Origin: JBAZWE01 sp041658605
GTDB taxonomy: Bacteria > Actinomycetota > Thermoleophilia > BMS3ABIN01
DNA: 64,000 bases
Reading direction: 5' to 3'
Assembly (NCBI GenBank): GCA_041658605.1
Contig: JBAZZU010000009.1
Coordinates: forward strand, 1-64,000
Part shown: positions 8,398 through 16,663 of the stretch, piece by piece
How the letters are laid out: the number at the start of each line of letters is the position of its first letter
How positions within the stretch are numbered: position 1 is the first letter of the stretch
Position numbers and translations under genes: made by a program
Notes under the pieces: generated by a model
The model's input: only the letters and a program-made list of their open reading frames with translations
What the model was told of the DNA's origin: nothing
Database searches by the model: none

Positions 8398-9627
8398 TTA
8401 TAACGGGTTATGCGTGTTTGGCACAGGCGTAGCCGGTCCGGGGTTCTGGCGCATGGCCATCAGAAGCACCAGCATGGCTGTCAGCCCCGTCGCCGCTCCA
8501 AAGAAGAACGGCGTCCGTGCTCCCGCCGCGTCCCATAAAAGGCCCGCGGTCAGGCTGGAAAAGAAAGTCAGTATGCCGGTAAGCGTATTGTAGGTGCCGA
8601 GAGCCGTGCCAGCAGCCTCACGCGGAGCCATGTCGGCGACGAAAGCTTTCCCTACCCCTTCTGTCATCGCCATGTAGAGTCCATAGATGGTAAAGAGCGG
8701 CCAGACCGCCATTGAGTCACCGGCAAGAGCGAAGCCCAGATAGACCAGGGAAAAAACGAGGAAGCCCGCGGCGATCACGCGCCGCCGGCCGATGCGGTCC
8801 GACAGCGAGCCTGCCGGCATGGAAAAAACGCCGTATACAAGATTATAGATAACATAGGCAAAAACGGCTGCCATGGCTGAGAGCCCGAGGTCCCTGGCCC
8901 TGAGGATGATGAATGCGTCGCTGGAATTGCCGATTGCGAAGATGGCGCTGGCGAGCAGGAACAGTTTGAAGCGGCGGTCGAATTGCGACAGCGACAGGCG
9001 GGGCGGATGCCCGTGTGAGTGGTCGCGCTTTCTTTCGCGGATAAAAAAAAGACTGACTACGCCGAGTGCGCCGGGAATCGCCGAGAGGAGGAATATCGTG
9101 CGGTAGCGCTCCCCGATCAATGCCAGGGCTACAAGCGCAAGCAGCGCCCCCAGCGAGGCGCCCGCCGTATCGGCCGCGCGGTGGAAGCCGAAGACACGGC
9201 CGCGGGTGGCCGGTTCCGATGAATCGGCGATGAGCGCGTCGCGCGGCGCGACGCGAATCCCCTTCCCCAGCCGGTCGCCGAACCTCAGGGCGAGGACCAT
9301 GGGCCAGGCAAAGGCGGCGGCCAGCAGCGGTTTGGCGACGGCGGAGATGCCGTACCCGATGATCGTCAGCGGCCTGCGCCGAGGCATGCGGTCCGACAGC
9401 CAGCCTGAGTAGACCTTGAGGATGCTGGCAGTGCTCTCAGCTATCCCCTCGATAAGGCCCACAACTGCGAAGGGAGCGCCGAGAACGGAGGTCAGGAAGA
9501 GCGGAACCAGCGGGTAGACGATCTCGCTGGAGAGGTCGGTAAGAAAGCTGGTTATTCCCAGGATGAAGACATTGCGGCTGATGCCGGGGACGGGAGATTC
9601 CGGATCGGGGTTTTTGGGAGGCGTCAT
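8398..9627 (-). CDS. Major facilitator superfamily transporter
   Basis: About 409 residues and twelve hydrophobic segments. The MFS loop motif appears between helices 2 and 3 as SGWLSDRMPRRRPL and again in the second half as AGSLSDRIGRRRV. The start at 9627 (MTPPKNP) has GGAG about 8 nt before it; a longer N-terminal extension is possible but lacks a ribosome site. N-terminal sequence NVFILGITSFLTDLSSEIVYPLVPLFL is typical of a large uncharacterised MFS group in actinobacteria and other phyla. The substrate is unknown. It lies downstream of an inverted repeat that may end transcription of the phosphoesterase gene. Confidence 0.88.
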   Translation of the reverse strand: MTPPKNPDPESPVPGISRNVFILGITSFLTDLSSEIVYPLVPLFLTSVLGAPFAVVGLIEGIAESTASILKVYSGWLSDRMPRRRPLTIIGYGISAVAKPLLAAAFAWPMVLALRFGDRLGKGIRVAPRDALIADSSEPATRGRVFGFHRAADTAGASLGALLALVALALIGERYRTIFLLSAIPGALGVVSLFFIRERKRDHSHGHPPRLSLSQFDRRFKLFLLASAIFAIGNSSDAFIILRARDLGLSAMAAVFAYVIYNLVYGVFSMPAGSLSDRIGRRRVIAAGFLVFSLVYLGFALAGDSMAVWPLFTIYGLYMAMTEGVGKAFVADMAPREAAGTALGTYNTLTGILTFFSSLTAGLLWDAAGARTPFFFGAATGLTAMLVLLMAMRQNPGPATPVPNTHNPL

Positions 9628-9652
9628 ATAAAAACTCCGGTTTCGACTTGAA

Positions 9653-9728
9653 GGGGACACCTTACTTAATTCGTACCCTGACTTTCAATAACCTGTACAC
9701 ACTTTCATGAATTAAGTAAGGTGTCCCC
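9653..9728. repeat. 20-bp perfect inverted repeat (REP/terminator-like)
   Basis: Left arm GGGGACACCTTACTTAATTC at 9653-9672 and its exact reverse complement at 9709-9728, separated by 36 nt. It fills the space between the end of the phosphoesterase gene and the leader of the MFS gene. Arms beginning GGGGACAC are a form known from REP-type repeats mobilised by RAYT transposases in many bacteria. A partial copy of the motif (AAGGGGACAC, then TGTTACAT) lies at 22411-22428. No transposase is present in the window. It could also work as a transcription terminator. Confidence 0.7.
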
Positions 9729-9730
9729 GG

Positions 9731-10441
9731 TCAATGCGGCGGCATCTTCGCATGCTTGAGTATGTAGGCCAGCTCGTCGATGGCGGCTTTTTCGAGCGGC
9801 AGCTTCCTGAGACTGGCGACCGCTGATTTGACGTCATATTTTACCCGCTTCAGCTCGACCCGACCGTCTTCGAGTACGGCATAACTCGCCTTGGCAATGC
9901 CGTCCCGCGGCTGGCCGACGCTGCCGACATTTACGAGCAGACGCCCCCCGATCTCTTTCATGAACGGCATGTGGGTATGCCCTGTCAGCAGGATGTCGGC
10001 CTGTGAAAGCTCGAGTTCGGCCTTCAGATCCGCATCGCTCGTATCCGGGAAGAGATAGCGGAAGAGATTGTCGCTAGGGGCCCCGTGCACCGCGCAAACT
10101 TTAAGCCCGTCGAGGTCGAGTGTTACGATGGTCTCAGGCCTGCCTGTCCAGTCGATCTGCTCACGGCTGAGCACCTGCCGCATATATTCGCGGGTGATCA
10201 CGGACAGGTGTTTGAAGGCACTGCCGCAGGCACAGTCGACCCAGAACGCCAGGGCGTTGTCGTGGTTGCCGCGGACACGAACCAGTGGTATTTCCAGCTT
10301 CCTGAGGTATTCGATGCAGGCGGCGGGGCCGGGGCCGTAATCGACGATATCACCCAGGCATATGACCGAGTCGCACGGCTCTTCGATAGCCATCAGCGCG
10401 TCGATGTTGGCATGGATATCGGAGATGACCAGCGTTCTCAA
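9731..10441 (-). CDS. Metallophosphoesterase (YfcE/MJ0936-like)
   Basis: A 236-residue calcineurin-like phosphodiesterase. All family motifs are visible: SDIHAN (metal ligands, residues 7-12), CLGDIVDYGP, RGNHDNA, GHTHMP and VNVGSVGQPRDG. These bind two divalent metals and hydrolyse phosphodiesters; natural substrates of this bacterial group are mostly unknown. It starts 3 nt after the end of the spermidine-synthase-like gene, so the two are probably cotranscribed with FxsA. Confidence 0.9.
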   Translation of the reverse strand: MRTLVISDIHANIDALMAIEEPCDSVICLGDIVDYGPGPAACIEYLRKLEIPLVRVRGNHDNALAFWVDCACGSAFKHLSVITREYMRQVLSREQIDWTGRPETIVTLDLDGLKVCAVHGAPSDNLFRYLFPDTSDADLKAELELSQADILLTGHTHMPFMKEIGGRLLVNVGSVGQPRDGIAKASYAVLEDGRVELKRVKYDVKSAVASLRKLPLEKAAIDELAYILKHAKMPPH

Positions 10442-10444
10442 GAG

Positions 10445-11932
10445 CTACTCCTGCCCCTGGGTGGCGTAATTGACGATCATCTGGTCTGTGAGCCATTCCA
10501 CCGGAGCCTTGTCGTCGGTAAGGATAGTGCCTCCCGGCGGGACTTCCACAAGGCGCGGCGCCAGGAAACGCGCCAGTTTTGCCACTTCCGGTGGCATGAC
10601 GCCGTCTCTGCCTGCAAGATCCGTCGCCAGTGTCTCCTCTCTGGTCGCTACGACCAGCTGATTGAACTGCCCGGTCTCGAACGTATATGCGGACGGGAAG
10701 ACATCGCGCATCGTCGCCGCGATGGCATCGGCGACGGCGTTGTCCCCGGGGGTCTTTCCAACGTTAATAATGACGACGCCACGGTCGCTCAAGTGGTCGG
10801 AGATCTCACGGAAGAACTCGCGGGTCGTCAGGTAAAAAGGGATATAGGGTTGGCGGAAGGCGTCGACGGCGATGAGGTCCCAGGTCTTGTCGCTGGTCTT
10901 GAGGTAGGGCCGTCCGTCGGTCACGTGCAATGTCAGGCCGGGCTCGTTCATGTCGAAGTACCTCCGGCCCGCCTCGACGACGTCGGGATCGATCTCAACC
11001 CCGTCGATTTTGATATCCGGGTAGAAATATGTCAGTTGCCGTGGTATGGTGCCGGCTGCGTTGCCGATGACGAGCGCGCTTTCGGGCGATTTGGCGGAAG
11101 CAAACCACGGGGCCACGCTGAAATAATCCCAGTAAGCTCCGGTCAGCAGCCGGTCCGGGTTATAGATGGAATGTACTGCCCAACCCTCGTTGAGTTTTAA
11201 ATACCTGGTGCCGCTCTTCTCGGTGACCTGGATGTAATGGTATGGAGACTCGGTTTCGAAGATGCTGCTGGCGTCCGGTTTGATCGCCCCCTGGGGTATT
11301 GCAATACCGGCAAGCAGGACAAGCGGGGCACCGACGAAGATTCTGCGCCCCAGTCCTGCCGCTGAAACCGCCGCCAGCGCACCGGCGAAGACGAGCATCG
11401 TGTTCCTGGTCCCGATCCAGGGAATTAGCAAGAGCACCGGCAGGAATGTCCCCACGATGCTGCCGACCGTCGAGAGCGCGTAGAGGCTTCCGGAAACGTT
11501 GCCCGCGGTCTCGACCCCGGTCACCCGCAGGCGGATGGCGAACGGGGCCACCATCCCCAGGATGGTCACCGGAACGGCGAACAGGAGTACGGTGACGGCG
11601 AAAGATCCGATGAACGCGCCGGCTGAGATCTGCTCGAGTCCCCTGATGGCCAGCCCCATGATCGGGCGTGCGATAAAGGGAAGGATCGCGATGGACACGG
11701 CCGCCGCCATCGTCAGCGTGCATAGCAGGCGCGGTTCCGGCCTGCGGTCGGCGAGCCTGCCGCCGAGGTAGTAGCCCGCCGTGAGGTATATGAGGATCAG
11801 GCCGATCAGGTTGGCCCAGATGTAGAGGGAGTTGCCGAAGTACGGCGCCATCAGCCGCGAGGCCGACATCTCGGTGGCCATGGTCGTCATGCCGGCTGTG
11901 AATACCAGTATGTACAGCAGCGCGCGAGGCAA
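10445..11932 (-). CDS. Membrane-fused spermidine synthase-like protein
   Basis: A 495-residue fusion. The first ~210 residues form about seven hydrophobic segments (FTAGMTTMATEMSASRLMAPYFG; GYYLGGRLADRRPEPR). The last ~280 form a Rossmann methyltransferase-like fold of the aminopropyltransferase type (ALVIGNAAGTIPRQL, DGVEIDPDVVEAGRRYF, LHVTDGRPYL, WDLIAVDAF). The canonical GGG of the SAM loop is GNAAG. Such fused MFS/spermidine-synthase proteins are widespread and uncharacterised; polyamine synthesis is not proven. TTG start directly abuts the FxsA stop codon, implying translational coupling. Confidence 0.82.
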   Translation of the reverse strand: MPRALLYILVFTAGMTTMATEMSASRLMAPYFGNSLYIWANLIGLILIYLTAGYYLGGRLADRRPEPRLLCTLTMAAAVSIAILPFIARPIMGLAIRGLEQISAGAFIGSFAVTVLLFAVPVTILGMVAPFAIRLRVTGVETAGNVSGSLYALSTVGSIVGTFLPVLLLIPWIGTRNTMLVFAGALAAVSAAGLGRRIFVGAPLVLLAGIAIPQGAIKPDASSIFETESPYHYIQVTEKSGTRYLKLNEGWAVHSIYNPDRLLTGAYWDYFSVAPWFASAKSPESALVIGNAAGTIPRQLTYFYPDIKIDGVEIDPDVVEAGRRYFDMNEPGLTLHVTDGRPYLKTSDKTWDLIAVDAFRQPYIPFYLTTREFFREISDHLSDRGVVIINVGKTPGDNAVADAIAATMRDVFPSAYTFETGQFNQLVVATREETLATDLAGRDGVMPPEVAKLARFLAPRLVEVPPGGTILTDDKAPVEWLTDQMIVNYATQGQE

Positions 11933-12397
11933 CTAGTCTTCCAGTTCCCTGCGGCGCTGTTCCGGTTCGTAAGTGTGGTCTTCGGAGTCGGGCCCGTAGG
12001 GCTCGTCGGGAGTGAGGATGCGGATCGTCTTGTGCTCGATCGCGCGCATGAGGCGGCGTTTGGCAAACAGTCGTACGATGCGCCTTACCGGAGGCAGAAG
12101 AAGCAGCAACCCCACGATATCGGTGATATAGCCGGGTGTAAGCAGGAGCAGGGCGCCGGCGAGGATCATCGCCCCGTCGATCAGCGAGTCCCCGGGCATC
12201 TTGCCGAAGCGGAGCTCGTCCTGGATCCGCGCGACGACCGCGTAGCCCTGGCGTTTTGCCAGCGCCGCACCCGCGACGCTGATAACGAGCAGCACCAGGA
12301 TCGTCACGCCATAACCAAACTGCGAGCCGATCTCGATGATGACCAGCAGCTCGAGCAGGGGGACCGTTATGAATAATGCCAGCATGATCATGAACAT
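11933..12397 (-). CDS. fxsA: FxsA-family membrane protein
   Basis: A 154-residue membrane protein. Signatures: an N-terminal helix with LLELLVIIEIGSQFGYG, a second helix with VAGAALAKRQGYAV, and LLLTPGYITDIVGLLLLLPPVRR, the diagnostic central motif of FxsA (named from suppression of phage F exclusion when overexpressed). A charged C-terminal tail follows. The cellular role is unknown. First of a unit running through the spermidine-synthase-like gene to the phosphoesterase; it follows the hydrogenase protease gene by 63 nt, so it may also receive hydrogenase readthrough. Confidence 0.9.
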   Translation of the reverse strand: MFMIMLALFITVPLLELLVIIEIGSQFGYGVTILVLLVISVAGAALAKRQGYAVVARIQDELRFGKMPGDSLIDGAMILAGALLLLTPGYITDIVGLLLLLPPVRRIVRLFAKRRLMRAIEHKTIRILTPDEPYGPDSEDHTYEPEQRRRELED

Positions 12398-12460
12398 GGC
12401 ATCAATTCTCTACCCGCTGATGGGGGAAATACAAACTGGTCAGGGGCAGAAACAGAACAA

Positions 12461-12970
12461 TCAGGCGATCAGCCCGCCAACCTCTTCGGCGACCAGCTCA
12501 CATACACGCCTGACCGCCGCTTCCACCGATGGAGAAAGACGCCGGTCGTCGGGGATGACGCTGGCCACCTGCACGGCGAAGACGATCACCTCGGGGTCGG
12601 CGCCCAGGAGGCGCGCGTTGGTCACGAGATGGGGCACGCCCATGCCGTGGATGTTGTTGGAGCGCAGGTTCATGACGTCGGCTTCGTCCGGGTTGAAGCG
12701 GAAGATGGCTCCGGGCTCGGCACTGGCGTCGATTGCGTCGATCACCATGACCACATCGGAATCGAGGAAGTGTTTGAGCAGCCCCATGCCGGCGGTGTTG
12801 CCGATTACTACATTGACGTTCGGACCGAGGGCCTGAGCGTCAAGCTCCTCGACCACGAAGATGCCCAGGCCGTCATCACCCATGAGGGTGTTGCCGACGC
12901 CGAGGATGGTGACAGAGGGGGCGGCGCCTTCGGCGCCGCCCCCGTCGACTTTATTCAATTGATCCGGCAC
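12461..12970 (-). CDS. Hydrogenase maturation endopeptidase (HyaD/HycI family)
   Basis: A 169-residue protease that removes the C-terminal peptide of a [NiFe]-hydrogenase large subunit after Ni insertion. Seen: VTILGVGNTLMGDDGLG with the Ni-sensing Asp/Glu region, VVMVIDAIDASAEPG and the third-ligand segment NNIHGMGVPHLV. It closes the operon small subunit - large subunit - cytochrome b - protease, so its substrate should be the adjacent NiFeSe large subunit, which does carry a 15-residue tail after the metal-binding His. GTG start at 12970 has a weak ribosome site. A perfect 12-bp GC hairpin lies within the first 20 codons and encodes the low-complexity stretch GGGAEGAAP that precedes the conserved core. 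Confidence 0.9.
   Translation of the reverse strand: MPDQLNKVDGGGAEGAAPSVTILGVGNTLMGDDGLGIFVVEELDAQALGPNVNVVIGNTAGMGLLKHFLDSDVVMVIDAIDASAEPGAIFRFNPDEADVMNLRSNNIHGMGVPHLVTNARLLGADPEVIVFAVQVASVIPDDRRLSPSVEAAVRRVCELVAEEVGGLIA
12917..12943 (-). terminator. Perfect 12-bp GC hairpin inside the 5' end of the protease gene
   Basis: GGGGGCGGCGCC, loop TTC, then the exact complement; very stable. It lies 27-54 nt inside the predicted protease frame and is not followed by a T run. It could be an attenuator that lowers protease expression relative to the structural genes, or a processing barrier. If translation actually started later there would be no suitable start codon, so the hairpin appears to be coding. 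Confidence 0.5.
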
Positions 12971-13022
12971 TCGCCCGGCCGCTCGCTGTTTTCCCGTTCG
13001 ACGTTCCCAAACCGGATGGCAT

Positions 13023-13676
13023 TTATGACCGTTTCGGCGGCGCGTTCTTGCCCTCGCGCCAGGCGAACATCAGCGGCAGCTCACGCGCCACTTCGGCGAT
13101 GACCAGATACAGGTGGATAGCCGCGGTACAGATGAATATCCACATCAGCAGATAGTGGTAGCTCTTCATCGCCGCCAGGCCGCCCATCGAATATGTAAAG
13201 GATTCGAAGAAGGGCTTTGTCGGAGACCAGAGGCACAAGCCCGTAAGCGTTATCAGCGGTATGAATACAAACGCCCACAGGAGGTACATGCTCTTCTGCA
13301 GCGGGTTGAACTTGTATACCGAGGGGTACGTATTGCGCAGGAACAGGTAGTACTTGATCGTATCCCGCGCGGTGCCCTCGCCCTCGTGTCTGAACAGGCT
13401 GAACCAGTGGTAGTCTTTTCTCTTCACGCGGCCTCCGGGCGGCGCCGAGCCGGCGCCGAAGAAAGCCCAGTAAATGCGGATAACGGTCGCGAACAGGAAC
13501 GTCCACATCGCAACCTGATGAATAGATTCAGCATAACCCATGAAGCCGCTGAAGAACGGACTGTGGATATAGAAGCCCGTGAAGATCAGCAGCACCAGCG
13601 ACACCATGTGAACAGCGTGCATGATGATAGCCGGCCGCGGGTGTTCTTCTCTTGTGGGCGGGATGCCTCTGGACAT
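13023..13676 (-). CDS. Ni/Fe-hydrogenase b-type cytochrome subunit
   Basis: A 217-residue membrane diheme cytochrome b that anchors a group 1 hydrogenase and passes electrons to quinone. Four main hydrophobic segments are visible, with His residues placed as heme ligands (IIMHAVHMVSLVLLIFTGFYIHSP, ESIHQVAMW, KSYHYLLMWIFICTAAIHLYLV). Start at 13676 is 6 nt after the true, readthrough stop of the large-subunit gene at 13683, so spacing supports the extended large-subunit frame. The C-terminal tail is basic (REGKNAPPKRS). Marks the hydrogenase as membrane-bound uptake type. Confidence 0.9.
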   Translation of the reverse strand: MSRGIPPTREEHPRPAIIMHAVHMVSLVLLIFTGFYIHSPFFSGFMGYAESIHQVAMWTFLFATVIRIYWAFFGAGSAPPGGRVKRKDYHWFSLFRHEGEGTARDTIKYYLFLRNTYPSVYKFNPLQKSMYLLWAFVFIPLITLTGLCLWSPTKPFFESFTYSMGGLAAMKSYHYLLMWIFICTAAIHLYLVIAEVARELPLMFAWREGKNAPPKRS

Positions 13677-13682
13677 GGCCGC

Positions 13683-15311
13683 CTACCTTACCTGGAACTT
13701 GAGGACTTTGTTGGATTTCGGTTCAATCACGTGAACCGCGCACGCCATTCATGGATCGAATGTGTGAACGGTTCGCAATATCTCCAGCGGTTTGGCCGGA
13801 TCGGCGACCGGTGTTCCAACCAGCGCTTCCTCGACCGGTCCCCGCACTCCCTTGTCGTCACGCGGTGACAGGTTCCAATTGGAGGGCGGCACCGCGGCAT
13901 AGGTGTCGATCTTTTCGCCCTTTATCTTCGTGTAATGGGAAAGCGCGCCGCGCGGGGCGTCCCAGCCGCTCTGGCCGGTGCCGTCCTTGCTGAAATCGAT
14001 CTCGTTGTAGACATTGGTCTCGCCCTTGCCGATATTGTCGAGCAGCTCGTCGGCCCAGCGCAGGGCGTTGTCGGAATTCACCTTGGCCTTGATCACGCGC
14101 GCCGCGACCCGTCCGAGGTTGGAAAGCAACACCGTCGGGTTTCCTGCCTGCCCGACAGCCGCCAGGGTATCGTCGACCAGCTTCTTGACCTCGGGCCTGC
14201 CCGCAAGGTATGCGACCAACACCTGGGCCAGCGGGCCGACTTCCATGGGCCTGTCTTCCTTGCCATAACGGACCGCCTGGGTCCAGTCGTACTTGCCCTC
14301 CGGCAGTCCCTCGCCTTCCATCGGCGGCATCTTTGTGAAATTGATCGGCTCCTGTCCTACGTCCAGCGGATGCTTGCCGGCGCCGACGCCGTCGTCGAAC
14401 CAGGAGTGCTTGGTGTACTGCCGCACATCGTTGAGATCGACTTTCTCCAGCGCCAGCTTGCCGTCGAAAATGCCTCCGCGCGGGAAGAGCCGGTCGTACG
14501 GGTCCTGGCTTTTTTCGTCCAGAACGCCCCAGGTGAGGAAATTGCCGACGCCCTTGCCGTAGGTGGCAAGGTCGAGGTAATAGGGCGCGATGGCCAGCAG
14601 GTCGGGCACCATCACGGTGTCGATGAAGGTCTTGATGTCGGCCATCTGTGATTTGTAATACTCGATTTCCTCGATGCCGGGCATCTGCGTGACTCCACCC
14701 GGAACATAGTTGTTGATCATCGGATAGCGTCCGCCGAGCATGGCGCCGGCGTCGCAGGCTTTCTGCTGGATCTCCAGCGCCTGCAGGTAATGTGCCGTGA
14801 TCTCAAGATCCATGTCCGGAGGCAGCATGTAGCCGGGGTGATCCCAGTACATGTTTGCGAAAGGCCCGAGCTGGCCGGAATCGACGATCGCCTTGACCTG
14901 CGCCTGAACCGCCTTGAGGCCGGGGGTCGTCGGATTTGCCTTGAGAGCGTTGGGTACGTTGACGTAATCGAAGCCGTTCAGCTGATAAAACCAGAGGATA
15001 TGGTCATAACCCAGCTGTGTGGCCTCCATCATGTTCCTGATGAGCCTGGCGCTGTCGGGCATCTTGTCCATCCCCATCGCCGTCTCTACGGCCCGCACCG
15101 AGTTGAAGGCGTGCGGCGTCGGGCAGACACCGCAGATGCGCTGGGCGAACTGCCATATACCCTTGGGATCACGGTTCTTCATGAAGATCTCAAAACCGCG
15201 GAACATCGTCGCTGTGTTCCAGGCGTCCGTTACCTTGCCGTTCTCCACCGTGCAGGTGATTCGAAGGTGGCCTTCTATGCGTGTGATCGGATCGATGACT
15301 ACTTTTGTCAT
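13683..15311 (-). CDS. [NiFeSe]-hydrogenase large subunit, selenoprotein (UGA = Sec521)
   Basis: Catalytic subunit of a periplasm-facing group 1 uptake hydrogenase. The frame up to a TGA at complement 13749-13751 ends ...TVHTFDP, one residue before the place where every active large subunit needs the Ni-binding DPCxxC. Reading the TGA as selenocysteine continues the frame for 22 codons as DP-U-MACAVH, then a 15-residue tail, to a TAG at 13683. Thus the first Cys of the C-terminal pair is Sec, as in known NiFeSe enzymes. The N-terminal pair is RICGVCP (Cys60, Cys63). Full length is 542 residues. The ATG abuts the small-subunit stop; the next gene starts 6 nt after the new stop. A perfect hairpin follows the UGA. 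The tail after His implies cleavage by the operon protease. Without readthrough the enzyme would lack its active site. Confidence 0.95.
13719..13738 (-). promoter_or_regulatory. Putative bacterial SECIS hairpin of the NiFeSe hydrogenase
   Basis: Ten nucleotides after the UGA the mRNA forms a perfect 7-bp stem: CGGUUCA, loop CGUGAU, UGAACCG. Counting the last 6 bp as the core, the spacing is 11 nt, the same as in selD and in the classical formate dehydrogenase element. The loop has a GU as in known SelB-binding loops. The hairpin encodes the segment AVHVIEP, so its conservation could be tested by synonymous-site analysis. Confidence 0.65.
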
Positions 15312-16433
15312 CTACTTACCTCCTTCTTTGGAGCCTGGTTCTTCTTCCTTGCCTTCAACGGGGGCTCCCTTAAACAGCCTTCCCGTCGCGGCCTGACCGA
15401 CGAAATGAGCGCCGATACCTACTGCCGTGGCCGCTCCGAGCGCGACGCCGACCTGAGTGGGTGTGATGTCGCCAGGTAATCTGATGCCCGGCGCTTTTTC
15501 ATAGAATGGTGATTGCTTGTCCCAGAAGTCCGGCTCGGAGCAACCGATACACGGACCGCCGGCAGCAACCGGCCAGGAGACATTGCCGTTATAGCGCGTT
15601 TTGGGACAGGGACCGTAGGTTACGGGCCCCTTGCAGCCGACCTTGTAGAGGCACCAGTTGTTGGCCGAGCCCTCATCACCAAATTGCTCCACGAACTCGC
15701 CGGCGTCGAAGTGGCCCCGGCGATCGCAGTCGTCATGGATCAGATGTCCGAAGAGGAACTTGGGCCGCCCCAGGTCGTCCAGCTCCGGCAGCTGCTTTTT
15801 GACGAGCACGTAGAGCAGGATGGCCACGGTGTCGTCTGCGTTGCCCGGGCAGCGCGGTGAGTTGATGACCACGGGATCCTTGATGCCAGCATCTTCTCTA
15901 AGGAAGTCGGCAACACCCTTGGCGCCGGTGGGGTTGGGTTTCGCCGCCTGGATGCCGCCATAGCAGGCACAGGTGCCGATGGCGATGGTAGCTTTGGCCT
16001 TCTGGTAGGCATCCTTGCACATCTCCATCGATGTCATGCCGCCAATCGTGCAGGCATCAGGAATACCGGTGGCTATGCCGCCCTCCACAATATAATAGAA
16101 ATCCTTGGAGTCAACGATTTCGTGGAAACTTCTTTTCGCCTCGCTGCCGGCGGCGGCCATGACCGCTTCATGGTAATCGAGGGAGATCTGCTGCAGGATC
16201 AGGTTGGCGGGTCCGGGTTTGCGCATCTGGAGCAGGTTGACCGAACAGCCGAGACACTCCTGGAAGCAGGACCACACGATCGAGGGCCGCTTCGCCAGCT
16301 GCTGCAGCGCGTTTGCGACCTTGGGCGCCGCCATCGGACCGCTGAGCCCTATCACGGCAGCGAGCGCGCCACAGGTCTTGAGGAAATCTCTTCGTGATAA
16401 CCCGGGGAACAGGGACATCTCTTCGTGTTCCAA
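15312..16433 (-). CDS. [NiFe(Se)]-hydrogenase small subunit with Tat signal
   Basis: A 373-residue electron-transfer subunit. The twin-arginine signal LSRRDFLK at residues 12-19 is followed by a hydrophobic stretch; it carries the folded heterodimer across the membrane. Proximal-cluster Cys are in CFQECLGCSVNLL, GTCACYGGIQAA and RCPGN. Distal and medial clusters are in HDDCDRRGHF, WCLYKVGCKGP, YGPCPKTRYNG and GPCIGCSEPDFW. A C-terminal hydrophobic helix (about 325-350) would anchor it next to the cytochrome b. The TTG at 16433 is chosen because GGGAGG lies about 8 nt before it; the first ATG would be 23 nt away. First gene of the hydrogenase operon. Confidence 0.93.
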   Translation of the reverse strand: MEHEEMSLFPGLSRRDFLKTCGALAAVIGLSGPMAAPKVANALQQLAKRPSIVWSCFQECLGCSVNLLQMRKPGPANLILQQISLDYHEAVMAAAGSEAKRSFHEIVDSKDFYYIVEGGIATGIPDACTIGGMTSMEMCKDAYQKAKATIAIGTCACYGGIQAAKPNPTGAKGVADFLREDAGIKDPVVINSPRCPGNADDTVAILLYVLVKKQLPELDDLGRPKFLFGHLIHDDCDRRGHFDAGEFVEQFGDEGSANNWCLYKVGCKGPVTYGPCPKTRYNGNVSWPVAAGGPCIGCSEPDFWDKQSPFYEKAPGIRLPGDITPTQVGVALGAATAVGIGAHFVGQAATGRLFKGAPVEGKEEEPGSKEGGK

Positions 16434-16490
16434 GGTTTCGACCTCCCTCTTTTAACGCCGCCCTTCAGGTGTCGGACGGCTATGTTGGTG

Positions 16491-16503
16491 TGCACAATGT
16501 GCA
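16491..16503. promoter_or_regulatory. Candidate operator between hydrogenase operon and ABC-class ATPase gene
   Basis: The 13-bp palindrome TGCACAATGTGCA lies in the 230-nt divergent intergenic region, about 60 nt before the hydrogenase small-subunit start. An AT-rich stretch (TATACTCTATAACAACTATTA on the plus strand, 16510-16530) beside it could hold promoter elements of the hydrogenase operon. No regulator consensus is recognised; this is a shape-based guess. Confidence 0.3.
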
Positions 16504-16663
16504 TCCGCGTATACTCTATAACAACTATTAAGCAGCTGTCATTAGTTTTCCTCTCCCCCGCAAAGAATTGTTTAAAACTTATCGAGGCAAATACGTCCGA
16601 AGCGGGTGATAATCTGGACGCGACAGGCGCCGGATATGGAAGTAGAATATAGCGGAGGTAGAT

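Noticed and set aside
10085..11200. Long plus-strand frame of 371 codons
   Set aside because: Lies opposite the phosphoesterase and spermidine-synthase-like genes; no ribosome site or family motif. High-GC shadow frame.
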